A stretch of DNA of 64,000 nucleotides from Pseudomonas putida (GTDB lineage: Bacteria; Pseudomonadota; Gammaproteobacteria; Pseudomonadales; Pseudomonadaceae). Below the pieces are notes generated by a model, which was given only the letters and a program-made list of their open reading frames with translations, was not told where the DNA came from and did not search any database. Position 1 is the stretch's first letter. Each line of letters starts with the position of its first letter. The stretch spans positions 2,671,501-2,735,500 of the forward strand of contig CP047152.1 of assembly GCA_041879295.1 (NCBI GenBank), in the 5' to 3' direction. The position numbers and the translations under genes were made by a program. Below, in pieces: positions 16,731 to 25,636 of the stretch.

Positions 16731-18404
16731 ATGCCCCAGCCAAGCTACACCCAGGGCAACCAGGACAAGCCCCTGCTGACCCAATGCATCGGCGACGCCT
16801 TCGACGCCACCGTGGCCCGCTTCCCCGACCGTGAGGCGCTGGTGGTGCACCATCAGGCCCTGCGCTACACGTGGCGGCAACTGGGCGACGCCGTCGACCA
16901 GCATGCCCGCGCGCTGCTGGCCCTGGGCGTGCAGCCCGGTGACCGTCTTGGCATCTGGGCACCCAACTGCGCCGAGTGGTGCATTACCCAGTTCGCCAGC
17001 GCCAAGGTTGGCGCGATCCTGGTCAACATCAACCCGGCCTACCGTTCCAGCGAACTGGACTACGCCCTTGGCCAGTCCGGCTGCCGCTGGGTGATCTGTG
17101 CCGACGCCTTCAAGACCTCCGATTACCACGCCATGCTGCAGGGCCTGCTCCCGGGCCTGGCCAGCAGCCAACCGGGCGCGCTGATCTGTGAGCGCTTCCC
17201 CGAGCTGCGTGGCGTGGTCAGCCTGGCGCTGTCGCCACCGCCCGGGTTTCTGGCCTGGAACGCATTGCAGGCCCGTGCCGAGGTTGTCAGCGGGGAGGCC
17301 CTGGCCGCACGCCAGGCACAACTGCATTGCGACGACCCGATCAACATCCAGTACACCTCAGGCACCACCGGTTTCCCCAAGGGAGCCACCCTTAGCCACA
17401 GCAATATCCTCAACAACGGGTACATGGTCGGCGAAAGCCTGGGCCTCACCGAGCACGATCGGCTGGTGGTGCCGGTGCCGCTGTATCACTGCTTCGGCAT
17501 GGTCATGGCCAACCTCGGCTGCATGACCCACGGCAGCGCATTGATATACCCCAGCGATGCCTTCGACCCGCTAGCCACGTTGCGGGCAGTGGCGCAGGAA
17601 AAAGCCACTGCGCTGTATGGCGTGCCGACCATGTTCATTGCCGAACTGGACCATCCGCAGCGTAGTGAATTCGACCTGTCGAGCCTGCGCACCGGGATCA
17701 TGGCCGGCGCGACCTGCCCGATCGAGGTGATGCGCCGAGTGATTGGCGAGATGCACATGGCCGAAGTGCAGATTGCCTATGGCATGACCGAGACCAGCCC
17801 GGTGTCCTTGCAGACCGGTGCCGCTGACGACCTGGAGCGTCGCGTGACTAGCGTCGGTCGCACCCAGCCCCGGCTGGAGAGCAAGGTGGTGGACACCGAA
17901 GGCAACACTGTCCCGCGTGGCGAGATCGGCGAACTGTGCACTCGCGGCTACAGCGTGATGCTGGGTTACTGGAACAACCCCAAAGCCACCGCCGAGAGCA
18001 TCGACGTAGACGGCTGGATGCACACCGGCGACCTGGCGATGATGGACGAGCATGGCTATGTGTGTATTGTCGGGCGCAGCAAGGACATGATCATTCGCGG
18101 CGGCGAGAACATTTACCCGCGCGAGCTGGAGGAGTTCTTCTTCACCCACCCGGCGGTGGCCGATGTGCAGGTGATTGGCGTGCCGTGCAGCAAGTACGGT
18201 GAAGAGATCGTGGCCTGGGTGCGGCTGCACCCGGGGCATACTGCTAGTGAAGAAGCGTTGCGTGAGTGGGCGAGGGCAAGGATTGCACACTTCAAGGTGC
18301 CCCGGTATTTCCGTTTTGTCGACGCGTTCCCGATGACGGTTACGGGCAAGGTGCAGAAATTCCGGATGCGCGAGATTAGTGTCGAAGAGCTGTCTTCCAG
18401 ATGA
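16731..18404 (+). CDS. AMP-forming acyl-CoA synthetase
   Basis: 557 residues of the ANL superfamily. P-loop [16 protein letters not shown] (about 203), YGMTETSP adenine motif, [11 protein letters not shown], the hinge [19 protein letters not shown], and the catalytic Lys in [10 protein letters not shown] near the C-terminus. The sequence is of the medium/long-chain fatty-acyl-CoA ligase type, cytoplasmic. It activates a carboxylic acid to its CoA thioester. It sits directly after the amine dehydrogenase operon and shares its Crc-type leader. It may therefore activate the acid made from the amine, but a general fatty acid role is equally possible. Confidence 0.92.
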   Translation: MPQPSYTQGNQDKPLLTQCIGDAFDATVARFPDREALVVHHQALRYTWRQLGDAVDQHARALLALGVQPGDRLGIWAPNCAEWCITQFASAKVGAILVNINPAYRSSELDYALGQSGCRWVICADAFKTSDYHAMLQGLLPGLASSQPGALICERFPELRGVVSLALSPPPGFLAWNALQARAEVVSGEALAARQAQLHCDDPINIQYTSGTTGFPKGATLSHSNILNNGYMVGESLGLTEHDRLVVPVPLYHCFGMVMANLGCMTHGSALIYPSDAFDPLATLRAVAQEKATALYGVPTMFIAELDHPQRSEFDLSSLRTGIMAGATCPIEVMRRVIGEMHMAEVQIAYGMTETSPVSLQTGAADDLERRVTSVGRTQPRLESKVVDTEGNTVPRGEIGELCTRGYSVMLGYWNNPKATAESIDVDGWMHTGDLAMMDEHGYVCIVGRSKDMIIRGGENIYPRELEEFFFTHPAVADVQVIGVPCSKYGEEIVAWVRLHPGHTASEEALREWARARIAHFKVPRYFRFVDAFPMTVTGKVQKFRMREISVEELSSR

Positions 18405-18479
18405 CCTTTTACGTGCGCAAGCTGAAGGCAACACAGTCCTTAAGTGTTGTGGATTACCTGTTGGGGCGATGTCATGCCC

Positions 18480-19055
18480 TCAGTCTTGCAGCCGGTCCGG
18501 GCTGTTGAAGTTGCTTAGCCGGCGATCACTCTCGGCGCACTCCAGCCCTTGCACCGCCTCGCGCAGCAGGGCCTTCTGCAAACTTCGCTCACCTGCTGCC
18601 CAGGCCTGCTCCAACACCGGCAACACCCGCTTGGGCAGTACGCTGAACATCGGCTGCCAGAAACCACCCTGACGCACCATTGCCGCGCTGTTACCGGTCA
18701 CTGCCAGCCGCAGCAGGCCCTCGATCAATTCGCGATCAACCAGCGGCGCATCGCAGGCCAGCACCACCACCCACCCATGACGCGCCACCCTGAGCCCGGC
18801 AATCACCCCCGCCAGCGGCCCGGGGAAGTCGGCTTCTGCATCGCCCACCAACCGGTCGGCGTATGGCCGGTAAGCCGCCTGGTTACGATTGCAGGAAATC
18901 ACCAGGTCGTCGCTCAGTGGCCGCACCACTCGATGAACATGTGCAATCAACGGCTCGCCTTGCCAGTCCACCAGGCCCTTGTCGCGGCCGCCCATGCGCT
19001 GGCCGCGGCCACCGGCGAGAATGAGGATGGAGCAGGGGGGGAGTGCGTCAGGCAT
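18480..19055 (-). CDS. mobA: Molybdenum cofactor guanylyltransferase MobA
   Basis: 191 residues. The N-terminal nucleotidyltransferase signature LAGGRGQRMGGRDKGLVDWQGEPLIAHV is diagnostic of MobA; DAPLV gives the metal-binding Asp. It links GMP to Mo-molybdopterin to make the MGD cofactor in the cytoplasm. The start codon follows directly after the T-run of the upstream terminator, so the only ribosome-binding candidate (GGAA) lies in the terminator stem. It converges on the acyl-CoA synthetase. Confidence 0.95.
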   Translation of the reverse strand: MPDALPPCSILILAGGRGQRMGGRDKGLVDWQGEPLIAHVHRVVRPLSDDLVISCNRNQAAYRPYADRLVGDAEADFPGPLAGVIAGLRVARHGWVVVLACDAPLVDRELIEGLLRLAVTGNSAAMVRQGGFWQPMFSVLPKRVLPVLEQAWAAGERSLQKALLREAVQGLECAESDRRLSNFNSPDRLQD

Positions 19056-19091
19056 GAAAAAGGGTTCCGGGCAGTCATTGCCGGGAACCCT
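19056..19091 (-). terminator. Rho-independent terminator of the RND pump operon
   Basis: On the minus strand a 13-bp stem with one mismatch (AGGGTTCC.../...GGAACCCT, 19061-19073 with 19079-19091, loop of 5) is followed by TTTTT and then the ATG of mobA. Strong by stem and T-run. Confidence 0.88.
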
Positions 19092-19116
19092 CCCATTTCA
19101 CGCGGGGCTTGTCCAG

Positions 19117-22100
19117 TCAGCTTTCGCGGGGCACGGGTTGCCCGTCGCTGTCATGCGCCTGGCGTCGCTGTGACAGGCGCATCACCACCACGAAGAACAC
19201 CGGCACGAACACCACCGCCAGCGTGGCGCTGAGCATGCCGCCGATCACCCCGGTGCCAATCGCCTGCTGGCTGGCAGAGCTTGCGCCGCTGGCGATGGCC
19301 AGAGGTACCACGCCGAGGATGAACGCCAGCGAAGTCATCACGATCGGCCGCAGGCGCAGGCGGGCCGCTTGCACGGCGGCGTCGGCGGCGTCCACGCCCT
19401 GGTCTACCAGATGCTTGGCGAACTCGATGATCAGGATGGCGTTCTTCGCCGACAGGCCGATCAGGGTGATCAGGCCAACCTTGAAGAACACGTCGTTGGG
19501 CATGCCGCGCAAGGTCACCGCCAGCACCGCACCGAGCACACCGAGCGGAACGACCAGCAGCACCGCAGTCGGGATCGACCAGCTTTCGTACAGCGCAGCC
19601 AGGCACAGGAACACCACCAGCAGCGACAGCGCCATCAGCAGGGGGGCCTGGCTACCGGACAGCCGCTCCTGCAGTGACAGGCCGGTCCATTCCAGGCCGG
19701 TACCGGCCGGTAGCTGCGCCACCAGCCGCTCGACTTCGGCCATGGCCTCGCCCGAGCTGTAGCCGGCGGCTGGCTCGCCTGAGATCGACACCGCCGGGTA
19801 ACCGTTGTAGCGGGTCAGCTGCACCGGGCCGCTGACCCACCGGGCCTGAACGAACGCGCCCAGTGGCACCATCTTGCCGCTGTCGTTGCGCACGTGAATG
19901 TTCAGCAAGTCTTCGACCTGGCTGCGCTGGTCACCTTCGGCTTGCACCACCACCCGCTGCATACGGCCCTGGTTTGGGAAATCGTTGACGTAGCTGGAGC
20001 CCACGGCCACGTCCAGCACCGTGCCGATATCGGCAAACGACACCCCCAGTGCGTTAGCCTGGCGGCGGTCGATTTCCAGTTGTACCTGCGGGCTTTCCGC
20101 CAGCGACGCTTCGCGCACGTTGGTCAGCACCTTGCTTTTGCTGGCGCTTTCGAGCAACTGGTCACGGGCAGCCATCAGCTCGGCGTGGCCTATGCCGCCA
20201 CGGTCCTGAAGGCGAAATTCGAAACCGGTCGACTCACCGAGGCCGTCGATGGGCGGCGGCAGTACCGAGTAGGCTATCGCGTCCTTGAGCTGGGTGAAGG
20301 CCATGGTCGCGCGATCGGCGATCGACTGGGCGCTGTCGTCGGCGCTGCGCTCGGACCAGTCCTTGAGGGTGGTGAAGGCCAGCGCCGCGTTCTGCCCGCT
20401 GCCGGAGAAGCTGAAGCCCAGGATCAAGGTGGTGTTGCCCACGCCCGGTTCTTCGGTGTTATGCGCCTCGATCTGCGCAGCTACCTGTTCGGTGCGCATG
20501 CGGCTGGCGCCCGGCGGCAGTTGAATGTCGGTGATGGTGTAGCCCTGGTCTTCAGTGGGCAGGAACGCCGTAGGCAGCTGGCTGAAGCCGTAGCCCAGCA
20601 CCGCCAGCAGCACCGCGTACACCAGCAGGTAGCGGCCGCTGCGCTTGAGCGCCTGCACCACCCAGCGCTGGTAGCCGTTGCTCATGCTTTCGAAGCGGCG
20701 ATTGAACCAGCCGAAGAAGCCTTTGCGTTCATGGTGCTCGCCCTTGGCCACGGGTTTGAGCAGGGTGGCGCACAAAGCCGGGGTCAGGCTGAGGGCGAGA
20801 AACGCCGAGAACAGGATCGACACCGCCATCGACAGCGAGAACTGCTGGTAGATCACCCCCACCGAGCCTTGCATGAAGGCCATGGGCAGGAATACCGCCA
20901 CCAGCACCAGTGTGATGCCGACGATTGCACCGCTAATCTGGCTCATGGCCTTGCGCGTGGCTTGCTTGGGGGGCAAGCCTTCTTCGGCCATGATGCGCTC
21001 GACGTTCTCTACCACCACGATGGCATCGTCGACCAGAATGCCGATGGCCAGCACCATCCCGAACAGTGTCAGCACATTGACCGAGAAGCCCAAGGCCAGC
21101 ATCACGGCGAAGGTGCCCATCAATGCTACCGGCACGACCAGGGTCGGGATCAGCGTGTAGCGCAGGTTCTGCAGGAACAGGAACATGACTGCGAACACCA
21201 GCAGCATGGCCTCGAACAGGGTGTTGATGACCTGCTCGATCGACACCTTGACGAACGGCGAGGTGTCGTAGGGGATGTCGTACTTGACGCCTTCCGGGAA
21301 GTAGCGCGCCAGGTCCTGCATCTTCGCCCGCACCAGGGTGGCGGTTCCCATGGCGTTGGCGCCGGGCGACAACTGCACGCTGAAGGCGGTGGCCGGTTTG
21401 CCGTTCAGGCGCGTGCCGTACTGGTATTCCTGGGCACCGATTTCAACCCGGGCGACATCCCCTATAGTGACCGTTGAGCCGTCCGGGTTGGCACGCAGGA
21501 CAATCGCAGCAAACTCTTCGGGGTTGCTCAACTGGCCTTTGACCACCACGTTGGCGGTGATTTCCTGGGTGCTGCGGCTGGGCAGATCGCCGATGCTGCC
21601 AGGGGCGACCTGGGCGTTCTGCGCGGCGATGGCTTCGGCCACATCGTTGGGCGTGAGGTTGAAACCGATCAGCTTGCGCGGGTCGATCCAGATGCGCATG
21701 GCCCGTTCGGAGCCATACAACTGGGCCTTGCCGACGCCCTTGAGGCGGCGGATTTCGTCCATCACGTTACGTGCAAGGATGTCCGACAGCGCGGTTTCAT
21801 CGAGCTTGCCGTCTTCGGAGGTGAGGGTCGCCAACAGCAGGAAGCCGGTGGACACTTTCTCTACCTGCAGGCCCTGTTGGGTAACTGGGCGTGGCAGGCG
21901 CGACTCGACCACCTTCAGGCGGTTCTGCACATCGACCTGAGCCAGGTCTGGGTGGGTGCCCGGGGCGAAGGTGGCAGTGATGGTGGCGCTGCCCAGGCTG
22001 CTCTGCGATTCGAAGTACAGCAGGTTGTCGGCGCCATTGAGCTCCTGCTCGATCAGGCTGACCACGCTTTCGTCCATGGTCGCCGCCGAGGCACCTGGGT

Positions 22101-22245
22101 ACACGGCGTAGATTTCCACCTGCGGCGGTGCCACGTTGGGGTACTGGGCCACCGGCAGTTGCGGGATGGCCAGCGCGCCGGCCAGCAGGATGAACAGTGC
22201 GACCACCCAGGCGAATACCGGGCGATCGATGAAGAATTGCGGCAT
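19117..22245 (-). CDS. RND efflux pump, inner-membrane HAE1 transporter (AcrB/MexD type)
   Basis: 1042 residues, full AcrB length. N-terminus MPQFFIDRPVFAWVVALFIL, porter-domain motif FLRPVTQQG-like (SRLPRPVTQQGLQVEK), the TM4 proton-relay Asp pair GILVDDAIVVVENVER, and two large periplasmic loops. It is a proton-driven exporter of hydrophobic or amphiphilic compounds across both membranes, together with the adaptor gene 11 bases upstream. No outer-membrane factor gene is adjacent, so it must borrow one. It ends just before a strong terminator. The divergent two-component system is the probable regulator. Substrates unknown. Confidence 0.94.
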   Translation of the reverse strand: MPQFFIDRPVFAWVVALFILLAGALAIPQLPVAQYPNVAPPQVEIYAVYPGASAATMDESVVSLIEQELNGADNLLYFESQSSLGSATITATFAPGTHPDLAQVDVQNRLKVVESRLPRPVTQQGLQVEKVSTGFLLLATLTSEDGKLDETALSDILARNVMDEIRRLKGVGKAQLYGSERAMRIWIDPRKLIGFNLTPNDVAEAIAAQNAQVAPGSIGDLPSRSTQEITANVVVKGQLSNPEEFAAIVLRANPDGSTVTIGDVARVEIGAQEYQYGTRLNGKPATAFSVQLSPGANAMGTATLVRAKMQDLARYFPEGVKYDIPYDTSPFVKVSIEQVINTLFEAMLLVFAVMFLFLQNLRYTLIPTLVVPVALMGTFAVMLALGFSVNVLTLFGMVLAIGILVDDAIVVVENVERIMAEEGLPPKQATRKAMSQISGAIVGITLVLVAVFLPMAFMQGSVGVIYQQFSLSMAVSILFSAFLALSLTPALCATLLKPVAKGEHHERKGFFGWFNRRFESMSNGYQRWVVQALKRSGRYLLVYAVLLAVLGYGFSQLPTAFLPTEDQGYTITDIQLPPGASRMRTEQVAAQIEAHNTEEPGVGNTTLILGFSFSGSGQNAALAFTTLKDWSERSADDSAQSIADRATMAFTQLKDAIAYSVLPPPIDGLGESTGFEFRLQDRGGIGHAELMAARDQLLESASKSKVLTNVREASLAESPQVQLEIDRRQANALGVSFADIGTVLDVAVGSSYVNDFPNQGRMQRVVVQAEGDQRSQVEDLLNIHVRNDSGKMVPLGAFVQARWVSGPVQLTRYNGYPAVSISGEPAAGYSSGEAMAEVERLVAQLPAGTGLEWTGLSLQERLSGSQAPLLMALSLLVVFLCLAALYESWSIPTAVLLVVPLGVLGAVLAVTLRGMPNDVFFKVGLITLIGLSAKNAILIIEFAKHLVDQGVDAADAAVQAARLRLRPIVMTSLAFILGVVPLAIASGASSASQQAIGTGVIGGMLSATLAVVFVPVFFVVVMRLSQRRQAHDSDGQPVPRES

Positions 22246-22256
22246 GAATCAGGCCC

Positions 22257-23432
22257 TCACTGGCCGGTATGCTGTGCGATGGGTGGGGCAGCGGGCGTAT
22301 TGTCGACCTGCACCTGGTCACCGGCCTTGACGTGCTGCAGGCCCTCGACCACCACCCGCTCGCCGGCCGCCAGGCCCTCGCTGACGATCCAGCGGTCGCC
22401 TTGGGCGCTGCCCAGTACAACCTGGCGGTCGCTGACCCGGGCTTGCGGGTCTACCACCAGCACCTTGGGCACACCGGCGCTGTCGCGCAGGATGGCGCGT
22501 TGCGGCACGCTCAGCCCCTTGGGTTGCACCGCTTGCTCCAGGCGTACCCGCACGTAGCTGCCAGGCAGCAGGTCGAGGTCCGGGTTGGGGAACTCGCTGC
22601 GCAGGGTGATCTGGTTGGTGCTGGGGTCGACGCTGATGTCGGAGAACAGCAGCTTGCCCGGCAGCGGGTAGGCGCTGCCGTCATCCTGGATCAGCGTGGC
22701 GCGTGCCTGGCCGTCGCCCACCTGTTGCAATTCGCCAGCGCGCAGGGCGCGGCGCAGCGCGTTGAGCTCACGGGTAGACTGGGTGACATCGGCATGGATC
22801 GGGTCCAGCTGCTGGATGGTCGCCAGCGGGGTGGTTTCGTTTTGCCCGACCAGCGCGCCTTCGGTGACCTGGGCGCGGCCGATACGGCCGGAAATCGGCG
22901 CGGTCACGGTGGCATAGCCGAGGTTCAACCGGGCGCGCTCCAGCGCCGCCCTGGCTTCGGCCACTTCGGCATCGGCCTGCAGGAAACTGGCCTTGGCGTT
23001 GTCGTACTCCTGGCGGCTGACGGCTTTGTCGTCGACCAGTTCGCGGTAGCGCTGTTCTTGCAGGCGCGCCTGGTACCGGGTGGCCTCGGCCTTGGCCAGC
23101 GTGGCGCGGGCGCTGTCGTGGTCGGCCTTGAACGGCGCCGGGTCGATCAGGAACAGTACATCACCCTGCTTGACGTCGCTGCCTTCGCGGTACACCCGCT
23201 TGAGCACCACACCTGCGACCCGCGCACGCACTTCGGCGGTGCGTGGCGCGAGGATACGGCCGCTGAGTTCACTGCTGATGGCCAGTGGCTGCAGTTGCAG
23301 GGTTTCCACGCGCACCTGCGCAGTGGGAGCCTGTTCGTCTGGTTCGGCGCTGTCGCTGCAACCGGCCAGGGACAGGCTCAGCAATGCCATGAGCGCCAAC
23401 GGGCGCAGGCACGGGGAGAGGGTAGTAGGCAT
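22257..23432 (-). CDS. RND efflux periplasmic adaptor (membrane fusion protein)
   Basis: 391 residues. Lipoprotein signal: LMALLSLSLAGCSDS with Cys25 at the lipobox. Lipoyl half-motifs (ELSGRILAPRTAEVRARVAGVV and VTAPISGRIGRAQVTEGALV) flank an alpha-helical hairpin (residues ~105-180), followed by beta-barrel and membrane-proximal domains. It joins the inner-membrane pump to an outer-membrane channel. First gene of the operon; GGAA lies 9 bases before the ATG. Its start is 163 bases from the response regulator on the opposite strand. Confidence 0.94.
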   Translation of the reverse strand: MPTTLSPCLRPLALMALLSLSLAGCSDSAEPDEQAPTAQVRVETLQLQPLAISSELSGRILAPRTAEVRARVAGVVLKRVYREGSDVKQGDVLFLIDPAPFKADHDSARATLAKAEATRYQARLQEQRYRELVDDKAVSRQEYDNAKASFLQADAEVAEARAALERARLNLGYATVTAPISGRIGRAQVTEGALVGQNETTPLATIQQLDPIHADVTQSTRELNALRRALRAGELQQVGDGQARATLIQDDGSAYPLPGKLLFSDISVDPSTNQITLRSEFPNPDLDLLPGSYVRVRLEQAVQPKGLSVPQRAILRDSAGVPKVLVVDPQARVSDRQVVLGSAQGDRWIVSEGLAAGERVVVEGLQHVKAGDQVQVDNTPAAPPIAQHTGQ

Positions 23433-23507
23433 GCGGATCTTCCGATGATGACCGTGTATATGCTAAGGCAGACGCTGCCTGGGCGGCTGTTAATACCTGT
23501 AGGGCGA

Positions 23508-23527
23508 GTGTGAAAAAGTGTGAAGAA
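23508..23527. promoter_or_regulatory. Tandem direct repeat, probable OmpR-family operator
   Basis: GTGTGAAAAA followed at once by GTGTGAAGAA (10-base period) in the divergent region between the pump operon and the response regulator. Two half-sites at about one helical turn is how OmpR/PhoB-type regulators bind. Confidence 0.5.
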
Positions 23528-23595
23528 TGATCCTGTCGAGTGGTCGGGTTCTATATTCTGCACAGGCTTATTTCAACCCAGACTCTCAAGCACCT

Positions 23596-24297
23596 ATGCC
23601 GAACATTTTCCTGGTCGAAGACGACAGCGCCCTGTCCGAGCTGATCGCCAGCTACCTGCAACGCAACGACTTCCATGTCCAGGTGATCGCCCGGGGCGAT
23701 CATGTGCTGGACGAGTACCGTCGGCAAAGGCCTGACCTGGTCATCCTTGACCTGATGCTGCCGGGCATCGATGGCCTGCAGCTGTGCAGGCTGCTGCGCC
23801 AGGAGTCGCAGACCCTGCCAATCCTTATGCTGACGGCCCGCGACGACAGCCATGACCAGGTGCTTGGCCTGGAAATGGGGGCCGACGACTACGTGACCAA
23901 ACCCTGTGAGCCACGCGTGCTGCTGGCCCGCGTGCGCACGTTGCTGCGCCGCAGCAGTGTCCACGAGCCGCGCCTGGAAAACGACCTGATCCTGATCGGT
24001 GGCCTGCGCATCGACCTGGCTGAGCGTACGGTGAGCTGGCGCGGCGAAGAGGTGGAGCTGTCCAGCGGCGAGTACAACCTGCTGGTGGTGCTGGCGCGCA
24101 ATGCCGGTGAGGTGATGAACCGCGACCGTATCCTGCAACAGTTGCGTGGCATAGAGTTCAATGGCACCGATCGCTCCGTTGATGTGGCCATTTCCAAACT
24201 GCGGCGCAAGTTCGACGACAACGCCGGCGAAGCGCGCAAGATCAAGACCGTGTGGGGCAAGGGCTACCTGTTCAGCCGTGTCGAGTGGGAGTGCTGA
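23596..24297 (+). CDS. OmpR-family response regulator (RstA-like)
   Basis: 233 residues from ATG 23596, where the receiver begins (MPNIFLVEDDSALSEL). An upstream in-frame ATG at 23527 only adds non-homologous residues. Phosphoacceptor Asp in LVILDLMLPG, Thr in LMLTARDD, Lys in YVTKPCEP. The C-terminal winged helix ends RTVWGKGY-like (KTVWGKGYLF). It is divergent from the RND pump and six bases upstream of its kinase. It likely controls the pump or itself through the direct repeat at 23508. Confidence 0.94.
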   Translation: MPNIFLVEDDSALSELIASYLQRNDFHVQVIARGDHVLDEYRRQRPDLVILDLMLPGIDGLQLCRLLRQESQTLPILMLTARDDSHDQVLGLEMGADDYVTKPCEPRVLLARVRTLLRRSSVHEPRLENDLILIGGLRIDLAERTVSWRGEEVELSSGEYNLLVVLARNAGEVMNRDRILQQLRGIEFNGTDRSVDVAISKLRRKFDDNAGEARKIKTVWGKGYLFSRVEWEC

Positions 24298-24303
24298 CCG
24301 GCC

Positions 24304-25602
24304 ATGCTCAAGATCCTGGTGCGGCTGTACCTGGTGATCATCGTCGCCTACGCCGGCGCGTTGCTGTTCATCCCTGACACCATCGTCGGCCTGTTCCGCG
24401 ACCGGTTCATGGCCTACAACCTGGACCAGGCCAAGGGTGTACAAGCGTTGATCGTGCGCCAGTTCCGCCAGGCCCCGCGTGAGCAGTGGCCAGCGGTGGA
24501 GCAAGAGCTGGCCAGTGATTTCGCGCCGCTGCAACTGCAGCTGCTGCGCATGGACCAGGCCGGTTTGAGCGATGAAGAGCAGGCGCGACTGGAGCATGGT
24601 CTGCACGCAGTGCGCATTGCTGAGTGGGGCTATTACGAAACGGTGCTGGCGCCGCTGGACAGGGAGTGGCTGGTACGCCTGCATTCCCCGCCAGACCCGC
24701 TGGACATCAACGTGCTGTCGTGGGGTGTAACCGTATTGATCGGTGCAGCCATGTTAGGCTGCCTGCTGCTGTGGGTTTGGCCGCACTGGCGTGATCTGGA
24801 GCGCCTCAAAGAGACCGCTCGGCGCCTGGGCCAGGGGCAGATGGCCGAGCGCACGCACATTTCGCCTCACTCCAACATTGGTGAACTGGCCGGGGTATTC
24901 GACACCATGGCCAGTGACCTTGAACGCCACGTCAACCAGCAGCGTGAGCTGCTCAATGCGGTATCGCACGAGTTGCGCACGCCACTGACCCGGCTGGATT
25001 TCGGCCTGGTGCTGCTGTTCGACGAAGTGCCGCCAGCCAGCCGCAAGCGCCTGCTGGAGCTGGTCGGGCATGTGCGCGAGCTGGATGAGCTGGTGCTGGA
25101 ACTGCTGTCCTACAGCCGGTTGTACAACGCCGACCAGGCGCGGGAGCGGGTGGAGGTATCGCTGCTGGAGCTGGTCGACAGTGTGCTTGGCGGCTTCGCC
25201 GAGGAACTCGATGGCCGGGGTATCCAGTGGGAAGTGCGGGCCGAGGGTGAGTTGCCGCGCTTTGTACTGGACCCGCGGCTGACGGCGCGTGCGGTGCAGA
25301 ACCTGGTGCGCAATGCCATGCGCTATTGCGATGAAAGCCTGTTGCTGCGCTTGCGCCTGGAAGCCGATGGCGCCTGCTTGCTGACGGTGGAGGATGACGG
25401 GATTGGCGTGCCTGTGGAGGAGCGCGAGCGGGTGTTCCAGCCGTTCTATCGCCTGGACCGCAGCCGCGATCGCAACACCGGTGGTTTTGGCCTTGGGTTG
25501 GCAATCAGCCGGCGGGCGATCGAGGGGCAGGGTGGCACCTTGACTCTGGCGCAGTCGGCGCTGGGTGGGGCGCAGTTCAGGATTCGTTTGCCCGCCGGAT
25601 GA
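24304..25602 (+). CDS. Sensor histidine kinase (RstB-like)
   Basis: 432 residues. TM1 at residues 3-22, a small periplasmic domain (about 23-138), TM2 (about 140-160), HAMP, then the H-box AVSHELRTPLTRL, N-box RNAMRYC, G1 VEDDGIGVP, F-box and G2 GFGLGLAISRR. It lies in the inner membrane and phosphorylates the upstream response regulator. The stimulus is not evident. The overall plan matches RstB. It converges on the GGDEF gene with 34 bases between. Confidence 0.93.
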   Translation: MLKILVRLYLVIIVAYAGALLFIPDTIVGLFRDRFMAYNLDQAKGVQALIVRQFRQAPREQWPAVEQELASDFAPLQLQLLRMDQAGLSDEEQARLEHGLHAVRIAEWGYYETVLAPLDREWLVRLHSPPDPLDINVLSWGVTVLIGAAMLGCLLLWVWPHWRDLERLKETARRLGQGQMAERTHISPHSNIGELAGVFDTMASDLERHVNQQRELLNAVSHELRTPLTRLDFGLVLLFDEVPPASRKRLLELVGHVRELDELVLELLSYSRLYNADQARERVEVSLLELVDSVLGGFAEELDGRGIQWEVRAEGELPRFVLDPRLTARAVQNLVRNAMRYCDESLLLRLRLEADGACLLTVEDDGIGVPVEERERVFQPFYRLDRSRDRNTGGFGLGLAISRRAIEGQGGTLTLAQSALGGAQFRIRLPAG

Positions 25603-25636
25603 TAGGTTGGCTGCAACCGCGCAGGGACCGGGCCTG

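Noticed and set aside
18405..18479. Terminator between the acyl-CoA synthetase and mobA
   Set aside because: Only a weak 5-6 bp stem (CAACAC/GTGTTG) without a T-run.
19894..21477. Long plus-strand ORF of 527 codons opposite the RND transporter
   Set aside because: His/Gln/Arg-rich antisense shadow of a conserved RND gene in GC-rich DNA; no ribosome-binding site or domain.
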